NCBI RefSeq assembly: GCF_030581075.1 | Contig: NZ_JAUQSW010000001.1 | Location: 62,001-126,000, forward strand | Length of the DNA: 64,000 bases | Direction of reading: 5' to 3' | From: Hymenobacter cheonanensis | GTDB lineage: Bacteria; Bacteroidota; Bacteroidia; Cytophagales; Hymenobacteraceae | Shown here: positions 56,827 to 64,000 of the stretch, in pieces | Position numbering within the stretch: the stretch's first letter is position 1 | Layout of the letters: the number at the start of each line of letters is the position of its first letter | Program-made: the position numbers and the translations under genes | The notes under the pieces: model-generated | Databases searched by the model: none | The model's input: the letters and a program-made list of their open reading frames with translations, nothing else | What the model was told of the DNA's origin: nothing

Positions 56827-58890
56827 TTATTTAATTTCGGCACCGTCTTTATCGATGAAAAAACTCCGGCCGTTTTGCGTCACGCGGGCTCTGCCCCCGG
56901 CAAAGTCGGCGGCTAGTTGGTAGCGCCCAAAGGGCTTGGTGCCCCGGCTAGGGTCGTCGAGATATTCGGGCGTGATGTAGGTATAGCCATCGGGCAGCTT
57001 CACCCGCGCCAAGCCATCAACAAACGCATAGGCCTCGGCAAAAATAACGGGCTTTTCGGGCTCCGTGGGGCCACTGATGTAGTGCCAGCCCCGGTGGTCG
57101 AGCACAGCGGCGCGGCCTTCGGCAAAGTCCAAGGCGTTGAAATAGTACGTATCAAATTCCTGCCCCTGCTGGTCGATAAACGTGTAAGTATCGCCTACGC
57201 GGGCGCGGGCATACTCGCCGGCATAGGGGTTTAGGGCATCGTAAACCGGCGCAATTACTTCTTTCCCATCGTCGTTGATAAAACCATACGCGCCATTTTT
57301 TGCCACGATGGCCCGGCCCGCCTGAAACGGGCCAGCCGCCGTAAACTGCGCCGCAATGACAGGCCGCCCCTTGGCATCGGCAAAGCCCCAGCGCCCATCT
57401 TGCTGAAAGGGCACCGGCGCATCGGCGCCTAGCTGGCTTAGCACCCAGGTAATCAGCCCCACCCCCACCACTAGCCCGGCCGCCACCCGCCGCCGCCTGC
57501 CCTGCTGTAGCCACGCCCACAGGCACTTAGCCTGCAACGAAACGGCCGCCATTAGCACGGCCCATCGGGCTGCCCAGGCGGGCCGGCTAGCCGCCATAGC
57601 GGCCCAAAGAACCGCCCCACGCGCTGGTGCTGGCCTAGCGGCCACCGGCGGCACAGCCGCTCGTGACGGCGCGGTGGCCGGCGCAGGCGTCGGCATTGGC
57701 ACCTCCGAGACGGGCGCGCCTGAAGCTGCTGGGCCTACCGGGGCGGCGGCCTTCGGCGCCGCCGCCTGCACACTGAGGCGTTCGATAAGCTGGCTTAGCT
57801 GCTGAATTTTGGCATCCAGCTGTTGATTGCGGGCCGCCGCTTCGGCTTGCGACGTCTGCATGGCTGCTTCTTGAGCGGCTTTTTCGCGGTTTTCGGCGGC
57901 CAGGCGGGCTTCGAGCTGGGCAGCTTCGGGGGCCACGGCCGGGGCCTGGGCCAACTCGGCGCGCAGCTGCGCAATGCTGCGCTCGCGCTCGTTTTCGCGG
58001 GCCTCCATGCGGCGAAGCTGGGCAGCTACTTCGGCCTGCATTTGCTGGCGCAGCTGCTCTAGCTGCTGCTTTTCCTCGCGGCGGGCCTCGGCGGCGGCAC
58101 TAGGGTCATAGCCATAGGGCGGGTCTTCGTCGGGAATATCGGCGGCCCCTAGCCAGCCCCACAGTTGCCGGGCCTTTTGGGTTAGAAAGTCGGCGGCGTT
58201 GGCCGGGGCAGCGGCACCGGCCGGCGCTGCCTGGTAAGCCGCGGCCTCCGGGTCCGGGGGTTCTGCCAGCTCGCTCACCGCAGCAGGGGTATTGCCTGGC
58301 GGCGGCGCCCCAACGGCCCCAAGCAGCGCCGCCCACTCTGCCAGGTCTTCGGCGCTCAAGTCAATTTCGGGGGTAGCGAGCTGGGCCAGGCGGCGGGGCA
58401 GGTCGGCTACATTGGCCAGCAGCTGAAAGCCGTTGGCCTGGGCGCTGTTGAGGGCCGGCTCCACATCGGGCCCAAACGCGACGGGCGCCCCAAACACCAC
58501 CATGCCGGTGATAAAGCGCAGGTTGGCCTGCTCCGGCGTGAGGCGGGGGGCCAGCCACGCTTCCAGCGCGGCCTTTTGCTGCACAAATTGCTCAAAAGGA
58601 TTATCGCACCCCGCTGCCCCGGGCAGCGGCTTGCCAGCTAGCAGCCACGCGCCGTAGCCCAGCGCCGGCGTACTCAGCCGCCCACCTTGCGGCACCAGCA
58701 CCAGCAGCGTGATGCCGTGGGGCCGCAGCACCACCGCATCGAGCGGCGCCTCGGCAGCGGCAACCACCAAGCCGCCTACCAGCACCGAATCGGGGCCGGC
58801 GGGCTGGGCCTGCAACGCCGCTTTTACCGCCTCAAACAGCTGCCGGCGAGCAGGCGTAGCCAAATAATTTGTAAGGGCACTATAAACCAT
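56827..58890 (-). CDS. NERD-like domain / coiled-coil / WG-repeat membrane protein
   Basis: This is a 687-residue protein with an unusual domain order. Residues 1-150 resemble a NERD nuclease-related domain (PLDAVVLRPHGITLLVLVP, NPFEQFVQQK), but the Glu and Lys of the expected VIEVK strand appear to be replaced (LLVLVP), so it may be inactive. A Pro/Ala linker leads to a long charged coiled coil (about 255-380). After a Pro/Ala-rich stretch come one or two hydrophobic segments (about 430-485). The C-terminal domain has WG repeats (QDGRWGFADAKGRPVI, GAYGFINDDGKEVI, TYTFIDQQG). The ATG at 58890 has a -7-like element upstream. Confidence 0.82.
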   Translation of the reverse strand: MVYSALTNYLATPARRQLFEAVKAALQAQPAGPDSVLVGGLVVAAAEAPLDAVVLRPHGITLLVLVPQGGRLSTPALGYGAWLLAGKPLPGAAGCDNPFEQFVQQKAALEAWLAPRLTPEQANLRFITGMVVFGAPVAFGPDVEPALNSAQANGFQLLANVADLPRRLAQLATPEIDLSAEDLAEWAALLGAVGAPPPGNTPAAVSELAEPPDPEAAAYQAAPAGAAAPANAADFLTQKARQLWGWLGAADIPDEDPPYGYDPSAAAEARREEKQQLEQLRQQMQAEVAAQLRRMEARENERERSIAQLRAELAQAPAVAPEAAQLEARLAAENREKAAQEAAMQTSQAEAAARNQQLDAKIQQLSQLIERLSVQAAAPKAAAPVGPAASGAPVSEVPMPTPAPATAPSRAAVPPVAARPAPARGAVLWAAMAASRPAWAARWAVLMAAVSLQAKCLWAWLQQGRRRRVAAGLVVGVGLITWVLSQLGADAPVPFQQDGRWGFADAKGRPVIAAQFTAAGPFQAGRAIVAKNGAYGFINDDGKEVIAPVYDALNPYAGEYARARVGDTYTFIDQQGQEFDTYYFNALDFAEGRAAVLDHRGWHYISGPTEPEKPVIFAEAYAFVDGLARVKLPDGYTYITPEYLDDPSRGTKPFGRYQLAADFAGGRARVTQNGRSFFIDKDGAEIK

Positions 58891-58895
58891 ACGCG

Positions 58896-58903
58896 CAAAA
58901 ACA
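58896..58903 (-). promoter_or_regulatory. -7-like element TGTTTTTG
   Basis: One mismatch to TAnnTTTG, 5 bases before the ATG at 58890. It would exclude an in-frame GTG at 58908 for the WG-repeat protein. Confidence 0.45.
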
Positions 58904-58956
58904 CTCACTCAATAACCTTCCCCCGCTGGCAGCCGGGCGGGCAAACCGCTCGCCAG

Positions 58957-59451
58957 CTAGTCGTCGCCCTCCTCCTTCCAGTGGCCTTTGGCTTTGCCAT
59001 GGCCCTTGCCGTGGTGCTTTTTCCACTTCTTACCGTTGAAAAAATAGCCCCTTTCCGCACTGCCCGGGCCAAATAGGGCCTCCAAAACCGAAGGGGCGGC
59101 CCGCCTGGGCACAGGCCGGGCCGGGGCCGCTGGGCTAGCCAGGGCCAGCGCGCCAGCGGCCGACGTGCGCACCGCTACCGGCCGGCCCCGCAGGTCGCAG
59201 CCTTGGCCTTCGCGCAGCTCAGTACGCTGCCCACTGGCCGCGATAATAAAGCCGTCTTTCGTAACCACAGCGCCCGTGGGCAAGCGCGCATCGTGGGTCA
59301 TGGGGCGAGGCTGGCCATTGCGCACCACCTGCATCTGGCCGTTGCGGCGCTGAAAGCCGTCGTTGTTGGGGGGCTGCTGCGCGCAGGCCAGCCGGCCCAG
59401 CGGTAGCAACAGGCAGGCTAGCCCCGCCACCCGAAGAGTAGGCAAAAGCAT
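58957..59451 (-). CDS. Secreted DUF6799-type protein
   Basis: This is a 164-residue exported protein. The signal peptide MLLPTLRVAGLACLLLPLGR ends near ACAQ. A DUF6799-like domain follows: MTHDARLPTGAVVTKDGFI and GQRTELREGQGCDLRG. An Ala/Pro linker leads to a short C-terminus rich in Lys, His and Gly (KKWKKHHGKGHGKAKG) that could bind metal or polyanions. Family members are found in Cytophagales and lack a known role. It lies upstream of the WG-repeat gene on the same strand. Confidence 0.8.
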   Translation of the reverse strand: MLLPTLRVAGLACLLLPLGRLACAQQPPNNDGFQRRNGQMQVVRNGQPRPMTHDARLPTGAVVTKDGFIIAASGQRTELREGQGCDLRGRPVAVRTSAAGALALASPAAPARPVPRRAAPSVLEALFGPGSAERGYFFNGKKWKKHHGKGHGKAKGHWKEEGDD

Positions 59452-59551
59452 AAAAAGAAAAATCGACTAGCGGCGCTGCCCGGCAAAAAGCGCGCCCATA
59501 CTGCTGCCTAATACGATAAACCGGCGGCTAGGCTGCCAGATACCCTACAAG

Positions 59552-60487
59552 CTAGCCCGCTTCGGCCGCCACGGCCGGCCGCTTCCAGCTCAGCAGCAGC
59601 ACCCCCAGCACTACCAGAACTGTTCCGCCAATTTGGGCCGCAAAAATGGGCTCGTGCAAAAAGAAGTGCGCCTGCGCAATAGTTGATATCGGCCCGATGC
59701 CACTGATAATGGCCACATTATTGGACCCAATTTTTTTCAGGCCCTGCGATATCAGAAAAGAAGGCAGCACTGTAGAAAAGATGGCTAGCCCCAGACCGTA
59801 GCCCCACAGCGCCCGGCCCGCCACCAGCACCTCGCCCTGGCCCACTAGGGCAAAGTGCACAAAAATGCCTGCCGTAGCCGCCAGCATGGCATAAGCCGTA
59901 AACTTATTGGCGCCCACCAGCGGAATTAATTTCCCGCTGCCCGCAATGTACATCGAGTAGGTAATGGCGCACAAAAACACCAGCAAGCTGCCCAGGTACA
60001 GCCCGGGCCGGCCGGGGTCCACGGTTATTTCGCCCGCGTAGGCAATGCCAATACCCAGGTACGTGAGCAGCAGCGCCCACTTCTGCACGCCCGTAATGCG
60101 CTGCTTGAAAACCAAGGCGTTAATAAACACTACGAAGCTGGGATACAGAAACAATAGCAGCCGCTCCAGCCCCGCCGACACGTATTGCAGGCCGATAAAA
60201 TCGAGCAAACTGCTTACGTAGTAGCCCAGCGCCCCTAGCAGCGCCACCAGCCCCCACTGCGCCGGCGTCATGCGCACATTGTTTTTCTGGCTCGATACCA
60301 GCACGGCCACTCCCGCATAAAACGGCAGCGAAAACACCATGCGCAGCGTGAGCAGCGTCAGCGCATCGGTGTGGGTGGCGCCAAAGGCCAGCTTGACGAT
60401 AATAGCTTTGGTAGAGAATAAAATCGCCCCAAGCAGCGTGATGACAAAGCCGGCAATGGGCACGGCCGGGCGGGCAGAGGCAGGCAT
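59552..60487 (-). CDS. EamA/DMT-superfamily transporter
   Basis: This is a 311-residue inner-membrane protein with ten predicted helices in two EamA repeats (AGFVITLLGAILFSTKAIIV ... and LGSLLVFLCAITYSMYIAGS ...). Characteristic features are the GLQYVSAGLERLLLFLYPSF and ISGIGPISTIAQAHFFLHEP segments. Such proteins export amino acids or metabolites, but the substrate is not predictable. The Uma2 gene lies 15 bases upstream on the same strand, which suggests joint transcription. Confidence 0.92.
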   Translation of the reverse strand: MPASARPAVPIAGFVITLLGAILFSTKAIIVKLAFGATHTDALTLLTLRMVFSLPFYAGVAVLVSSQKNNVRMTPAQWGLVALLGALGYYVSSLLDFIGLQYVSAGLERLLLFLYPSFVVFINALVFKQRITGVQKWALLLTYLGIGIAYAGEITVDPGRPGLYLGSLLVFLCAITYSMYIAGSGKLIPLVGANKFTAYAMLAATAGIFVHFALVGQGEVLVAGRALWGYGLGLAIFSTVLPSFLISQGLKKIGSNNVAIISGIGPISTIAQAHFFLHEPIFAAQIGGTVLVVLGVLLLSWKRPAVAAEAG

Positions 60488-60502
60488 TATAACGAGGCGA
60501 CG

Positions 60503-61105
60503 CTAGGCGCGGCGTAGCGGCCGCAGGTCGAGCGCAAAGCCTGGCAGCACCGGCTCGGCGCTCAGCTCACGGTCGAAATCGGCCAATTCCTCCGGGGCTT
60601 GGCCGGGGCGATATACGGTTGCCTGCTCGTTGGTGGGGTCGAGCAGGATGCCTAGCTGCACGCCGTTGGCCAGGTAGGCTTCCATTTTGCGGCGCAGGGC
60701 GGCCAGCCCATCGGAGGGCGAGCGCACCTCCACTACAAACTGGGGGCAGACCGGCGGAAACCCCTGCCGCTGCGCCTCGCTCAGGCCCTCGAAGGCCGCC
60801 CGGCTCAGCCACGCCGCATCGGGCGAGCGAATGGAGCCGTCGGGCAGCACGAAGCCCGCCGACGACTCATACACGTAGCCTAGCCGGTGCTGCCGGTTCC
60901 AGAGCATCAATTGAAAAATGATTTCGCTGGACTTGCGACTGGACTCAGACCCGGCGGGCGGCATGGCAATGATGTTATGGTCGGCGGTGCGCTCCAGGCG
61001 CAGCGTGGGGTTATGCTGGCAGAGGTCGTAAAACTCCTCATCCGTGAGCCGGGCCAGGGCCGGGCCTTGCAGCAACAGTTGATTATCGAAGTCGGCGAAG
61101 GTCAT
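60503..61105 (-). CDS. Uma2-family PD-(D/E)xK protein
   Basis: This is a 200-residue protein of the Uma2 (DUF820) family. The nuclease-like core is visible: IIAMPPAGSESSRKS, a conserved Asp in SIRSPDAAWLSR, FVVEVRSPSD and KMEAYLANGVQLGILLDP. The PD-(D/E)xK fold implies an endonuclease, but most members are untested and several are common in cyanobacteria and Bacteroidota as multicopy genes. The ATG at 61105 is the first start. The EamA gene follows 15 bases downstream. Confidence 0.9.
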   Translation of the reverse strand: MTFADFDNQLLLQGPALARLTDEEFYDLCQHNPTLRLERTADHNIIAMPPAGSESSRKSSEIIFQLMLWNRQHRLGYVYESSAGFVLPDGSIRSPDAAWLSRAAFEGLSEAQRQGFPPVCPQFVVEVRSPSDGLAALRRKMEAYLANGVQLGILLDPTNEQATVYRPGQAPEELADFDRELSAEPVLPGFALDLRPLRRA

Positions 61106-61186
61106 AACAAGAGCAAAACAAAAATATTTTAAATTATTAATTTAAATAAATATTATGCATGATTTTGCGCCTCAAGTAATTCATAA

Positions 61187-61648
61187 TTACAAAAGGGGTA
61201 GGCTATCGTTTGACCAGTCGTTAAGACCAGCTGTTCCATAAATACCAGCCAATAGAAAACGCTCTAAGAACTCAGCTAAAGAGTGTGTCATCAAAAGCTT
61301 CCTCTCTTCTGAATAAGGATAAAAAATAGAATACGGCGAGGATTCATCGAATCCTGCTTCAACACCCCATAAATCAGAATAGATTAGGTACTCAGCAAAA
61401 TAACATTGATTATTCGTCTTGGTCGCACAACGCCAATCGTCCATTATTTCTTCTAATGGAATTATTCTGAACAGGTCTTCATCTGATTGAAATCCATTGC
61501 TGAAAGAATAAAAACATTTAAAATCATGTGGCAATACCAATCTAGTTTTTGCTTCAAAGGTATCAAAGAGCTGCTGGGTGGCTGCTGGATAAAGGGTGAT
61601 GTCATTTGGCCCATTTTTTATTCTAGTAATTATCTGCTCTATATTCAT
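61187..61648 (-). CDS. SMI1/KNR4 (SUKH)-family protein
   Basis: This is a 153-residue soluble protein with the SUKH pattern: LVLPHDFKCFYSFSNGF, LFRIIPLEEIMDDW, then YFAEYLIYSDLWGVEAGFDE and the C-terminal LAEFLERFLLAGIYG. These proteins often act as immunity partners of polymorphic toxins. No toxin gene is beside it. The DNA is strikingly AT-rich next to its GC-rich neighbours, consistent with transfer. The start is an ATG at 61648. Confidence 0.88.
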   Translation of the reverse strand: MNIEQIITRIKNGPNDITLYPAATQQLFDTFEAKTRLVLPHDFKCFYSFSNGFQSDEDLFRIIPLEEIMDDWRCATKTNNQCYFAEYLIYSDLWGVEAGFDESSPYSIFYPYSEERKLLMTHSLAEFLERFLLAGIYGTAGLNDWSNDSLPLL

Positions 61649-61682
61649 AACTCAGACGCGCCGTTAAGAAATACAAACCCAA

Positions 61683-61714
61683 AACGGCCGCTCCGGTTTC
61701 CCGAGGCGGCCGTT
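61683..61714 (-). terminator. Terminator between aconitase and SMI1 genes
   Basis: A GC-rich stem (AACGGCCGC / GCGGCCGTT) with partial pairing of the inner bases is followed on the minus strand by TTTTGGGTTT. It stands 23 bases after the aconitase stop. Confidence 0.75.
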
Positions 61715-61737
61715 AAAGTACCTAGCAAGCGCGGGAT

Positions 61738-64000
61738 TTATACCGCCGCGCCCGTTTCCTGCATCTTGATGAGGTTCAGGGCCGAGCCAGCCTTGAACCA
61801 GCCAATCTGGCCTTCGTTGTAGGTGTGGTTGACGGTGATGAGGTCGGTGTCGCCGTCGGCGTGGCGCAGGCGCACTTGCAGCGGCTGGCCGGGCGCGAAG
61901 CTCGTGAGGCCGAGGATGTCGATTTGGTCGTCTTCCTCGATAAGGTCGTAATCGTTTTTGTTGGCGAAGGTGAGGGCTAGCATGCCCTGCTTCTTGAGGT
62001 TGGTTTCGTGAATGCGGGCGAAGCTTTTTACCAGCACGGCGCGCACGCCGAGGTGGCGGGGCTCCATGGCGGCGTGCTCGCGCGAGCTGCCTTCGCCGTA
62101 GTTCTCATCACCCACCACAATGCTGCCGATGCCCAGGCTCTTGAGCACGCGGGCCGCCTGCGGCACCGGCACGTAGGGCGAGCCCTGGGTACCGCTATCC
62201 TTCACGGCGTTGGTTTCGCCGGTGTAGGCGTTGGTGGCGCCGATGAGCATGTTGTTGGAAATGTTATCCAGGTGGCCACGGAACTTGAGCCACGGGCCGG
62301 CCATCGAAATATGGTCGGTGGTGCATTTGCCAAGTGCCTTAATGAGCACACGCAGGCCTAGCAGGTCGGTACCTTCCCAGGGCTTGAAGGGGTCAAGCAG
62401 CTGGAGGCGGTCCGAGTTAGGGTCTACCAGCACCTGCACGGTGCTGCCATCTTCGGCCGGAGCCTGGAAGCCCGCATCTTCTACGGCGTAGCCGGCGGGC
62501 GGCATTTCGAGGCCCATCGGCTCGTCAAGCTTCACGGCGCCGTTTTTGCCGGGCAGCGTGTCGGTGAGCGGGTTAAAAGTCAGGTCGCCGGCAATGGCGA
62601 AAGCCGTCACGATTTCGGGCGAGGCCACGAACGCGTGGGTGTTCGGGTTGCCGTCGTTGCGCTTGGCAAAGTTGCGGTTGAAGCTCGTGATAATCGAGTT
62701 CTTGCGCTTGGGGTCGTCGGTGTGGCGGGCCCACTGGCCGATGCACGGGCCGCAGGCATTGGCCAGCACCACGCCGCCCATTTCGGCAAAGGTGTCGAGC
62801 AGGCCGTCGCGGGCCACGGTGTAGCGCACCAGTTCCGAGCCGGGCGTGATGGTGAACTCGGCGGCTACGTGCAAGCCCTTATCCACGGCCTGCTTGGCAA
62901 TGCTGGCAGCGCGGGTAATATCCTCGTACGACGAGTTGGTGCACGAGCCGATGAGGCCTACCTCCAGTTTCTCGGGCCAGCCGTGCTCTTTTACGGCGGC
63001 GGCAAACTGCGAAATCGGCCAGGCGGCGTCCGGCGTGAACGGGCCGTTCACGTAGGGCTCCAGCGTATTGAGGTCGATTTCGATGAGCTGGTCGTAGAAC
63101 TCGGCGGGGTTGGCGTACACCTCATCGTCGGCGCGCAGGTGCGCGGCCTGGGCCTTGGCTAGCTCCGCGATTTCGGCGCGGCCGGTGCCGCGCAGGTAAT
63201 CGCCCATTTTCTCATCGTAGCCGAATACCGAGGTCGTAGCCCCAATTTCGGCGCCCATGTTGCAGATGGTGCCTTTGCCGGTGCAGCTCAGGCTTTCCGC
63301 GCCTTCGCCGAAGTACTCGACGATGGCGCCGGTGCCGCCCTTCACGGTCAGGATGCCGGCCACGCGCAGAATTACGTCCTTAGCCGACGTCCAGCCGCTC
63401 ATTTTGCCGGTCAGCTTCACGCCAATCACCTTCGGGAATTTCAACTCCCAGGGCATGCCCGCCATTACGTCCACGGCATCGGCGCCGCCTACGCCAATGG
63501 CAATCATACCGAGGCCGCCCGCATTGGGGGTGTGCGAGTCGGTGCCAATCATCATGCCGCCGGGGAAGGCATAGTTTTCCAGCACTACCTGGTGAATGAT
63601 GCCGGCGCCGGGCTTCCAGAAGCCGATACCATATTTATTGGAAACCGAAGCCAGGAAATCGTAAACTTCGCGGTTTTCGTCGTTGGCAATGGCCAAGTCC
63701 TCGGTAGCGCCGTCTTTGGCCTGAATAAGGTGGTCGCAGTGCACGGTGCTAGGCACGGCTACGGTGGCTTTGCCGGCCTGCATAAACTGCAAAAGGGCCA
63801 TCTGGGCAGTAGCATCCTGCATGGCCACGCGGTCGGGCGCGAAATCGACGTAGCTCACGCCACGCTGGTGCGCTTCGCCCACTTTGCCACCGTAGAGGTG
63901 GGCGTAGAGGATTTTTTCGGTGAGCGTGAGCGGGCGGCCAACGGCCGTGCGGGCCGCTTCGATGCGCGAGCCGAGGCCCGCGTACACGGCCCGAATCATA
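61738..64000 (-). CDS. acnA: Aconitate hydratase (partial at the window edge)
   Basis: Aconitase interconverts citrate and isocitrate in the TCA cycle using a [4Fe-4S] cluster. The 753 visible residues include [16 protein letters not shown], cluster cysteines in IGSCTNSS and [10 protein letters not shown], and the swivel-domain [16 protein letters not shown]. The sequence pattern ([27 protein letters not shown]) is of the mitochondrial type common in Bacteroidota. An ATG sits at 63999, but the family usually begins several residues earlier, so the true start is probably just outside the window. Confidence 0.95.
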   Translation of the reverse strand, partial: MIRAVYAGLGSRIEAARTAVGRPLTLTEKILYAHLYGGKVGEAHQRGVSYVDFAPDRVAMQDATAQMALLQFMQAGKATVAVPSTVHCDHLIQAKDGATEDLAIANDENREVYDFLASVSNKYGIGFWKPGAGIIHQVVLENYAFPGGMMIGTDSHTPNAGGLGMIAIGVGGADAVDVMAGMPWELKFPKVIGVKLTGKMSGWTSAKDVILRVAGILTVKGGTGAIVEYFGEGAESLSCTGKGTICNMGAEIGATTSVFGYDEKMGDYLRGTGRAEIAELAKAQAAHLRADDEVYANPAEFYDQLIEIDLNTLEPYVNGPFTPDAAWPISQFAAAVKEHGWPEKLEVGLIGSCTNSSYEDITRAASIAKQAVDKGLHVAAEFTITPGSELVRYTVARDGLLDTFAEMGGVVLANACGPCIGQWARHTDDPKRKNSIITSFNRNFAKRNDGNPNTHAFVASPEIVTAFAIAGDLTFNPLTDTLPGKNGAVKLDEPMGLEMPPAGYAVEDAGFQAPAEDGSTVQVLVDPNSDRLQLLDPFKPWEGTDLLGLRVLIKALGKCTTDHISMAGPWLKFRGHLDNISNNMLIGATNAYTGETNAVKDSGTQGSPYVPVPQAARVLKSLGIGSIVVGDENYGEGSSREHAAMEPRHLGVRAVLVKSFARIHETNLKKQGMLALTFANKNDYDLIEEDDQIDILGLTSFAPGQPLQVRLRHADGDTDLITVNHTYNEGQIGWFKAGSALNLIKMQETGAAV

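Noticed and set aside
1..64000. tRNA or rRNA genes
   Set aside because: I saw no cloverleaf with a GTTCRANNC arm and CCA-proximal stem, and no ribosomal RNA sequence. Without a scan a single tRNA could still be missed.

Overview
The window looks like chromosomal DNA from a high-GC member of the Bacteroidota, most likely Hymenobacter or a close relative (Cytophagales). Three signs support this. Promoter -7 elements of the Bacteroidota form TAnnTTTG sit just upstream of many start codons, and clear Shine-Dalgarno sequences are absent. Several families are typical of the phylum: the long form of IspG, a LeuRS with a large insert before KMSKS, and DUF4296. The overall GC is high (about two thirds in the lines I counted). 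The genus is an inference. I see no rRNA, tRNA, CRISPR array, prophage or transposase gene.

Layout. 0.1-11 kb: surE, a secreted M14 peptidase, a BLUF photoreceptor beside ribBA, two glycosyltransferases, a K+ channel with an RCK domain, and dnaG followed by a small AT-rich gene. 11-16.7 kb: a luciferase-like monooxygenase, a small lipoprotein, and a type I secretion-like operon (ABC membrane subunit without ATPase, HlyD, TolC). 16.9-20.8 kb: an unusual leuS and a RelE-type toxin-antitoxin pair. 20.9-27.3 kb: degradative enzymes (S9 peptidase, amidase, M14 peptidase). 27.4-34.2 kb: an Rrf2 regulator with its probable target reductase, dctA, and an ispG operon. 34.4-38.9 kb: a PAS protein, four uncharacterised proteins and a 2-hydroxyacid dehydrogenase. 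39.2-46.2 kb: coupled PTPS and folE, an epimerase, a HAD phosphatase, protoporphyrinogen oxidase, a dolichol-phosphate-mannose-synthase-like enzyme, TerC and EgtD. 46.4-56.7 kb: a MATE exporter, a DUF922 protein, CsaA, DUF4296, a DUF58 pair, a sirtuin, DUF2459, two divergent beta-propeller proteins and an aldo/keto reductase. 56.8-64 kb: a NERD-like/coiled-coil/WG-repeat membrane protein, DUF6799, an EamA exporter, Uma2, SMI1/KNR4 and aconitase, which runs off the right edge.

How it fits together. Most genes are housekeeping or stand in short operons joined by overlaps or gaps of 15 nt or less: ABC-hlyD-tolC, PTPS-folE, ispG-unknown-phyH, and small protein-YjbR-Rrf2.

The most distinctive layer is palindromic DNA. 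At least four families of inverted repeats fill intergenic spaces. Two cases lie inside reading frames: a 40-bp-arm inverted repeat splits the signal peptide of TolC, and repeated ACCGGACGTCCGGT palindromes form a low-complexity insert in the editing region of LeuRS. Other unusual features are an AT-rich patch inside leuS, the exporter subunit without ATPase, a predicted Rrf2 operator, and a NERD-like domain that appears to lack catalytic residues on a WG-repeat membrane protein.
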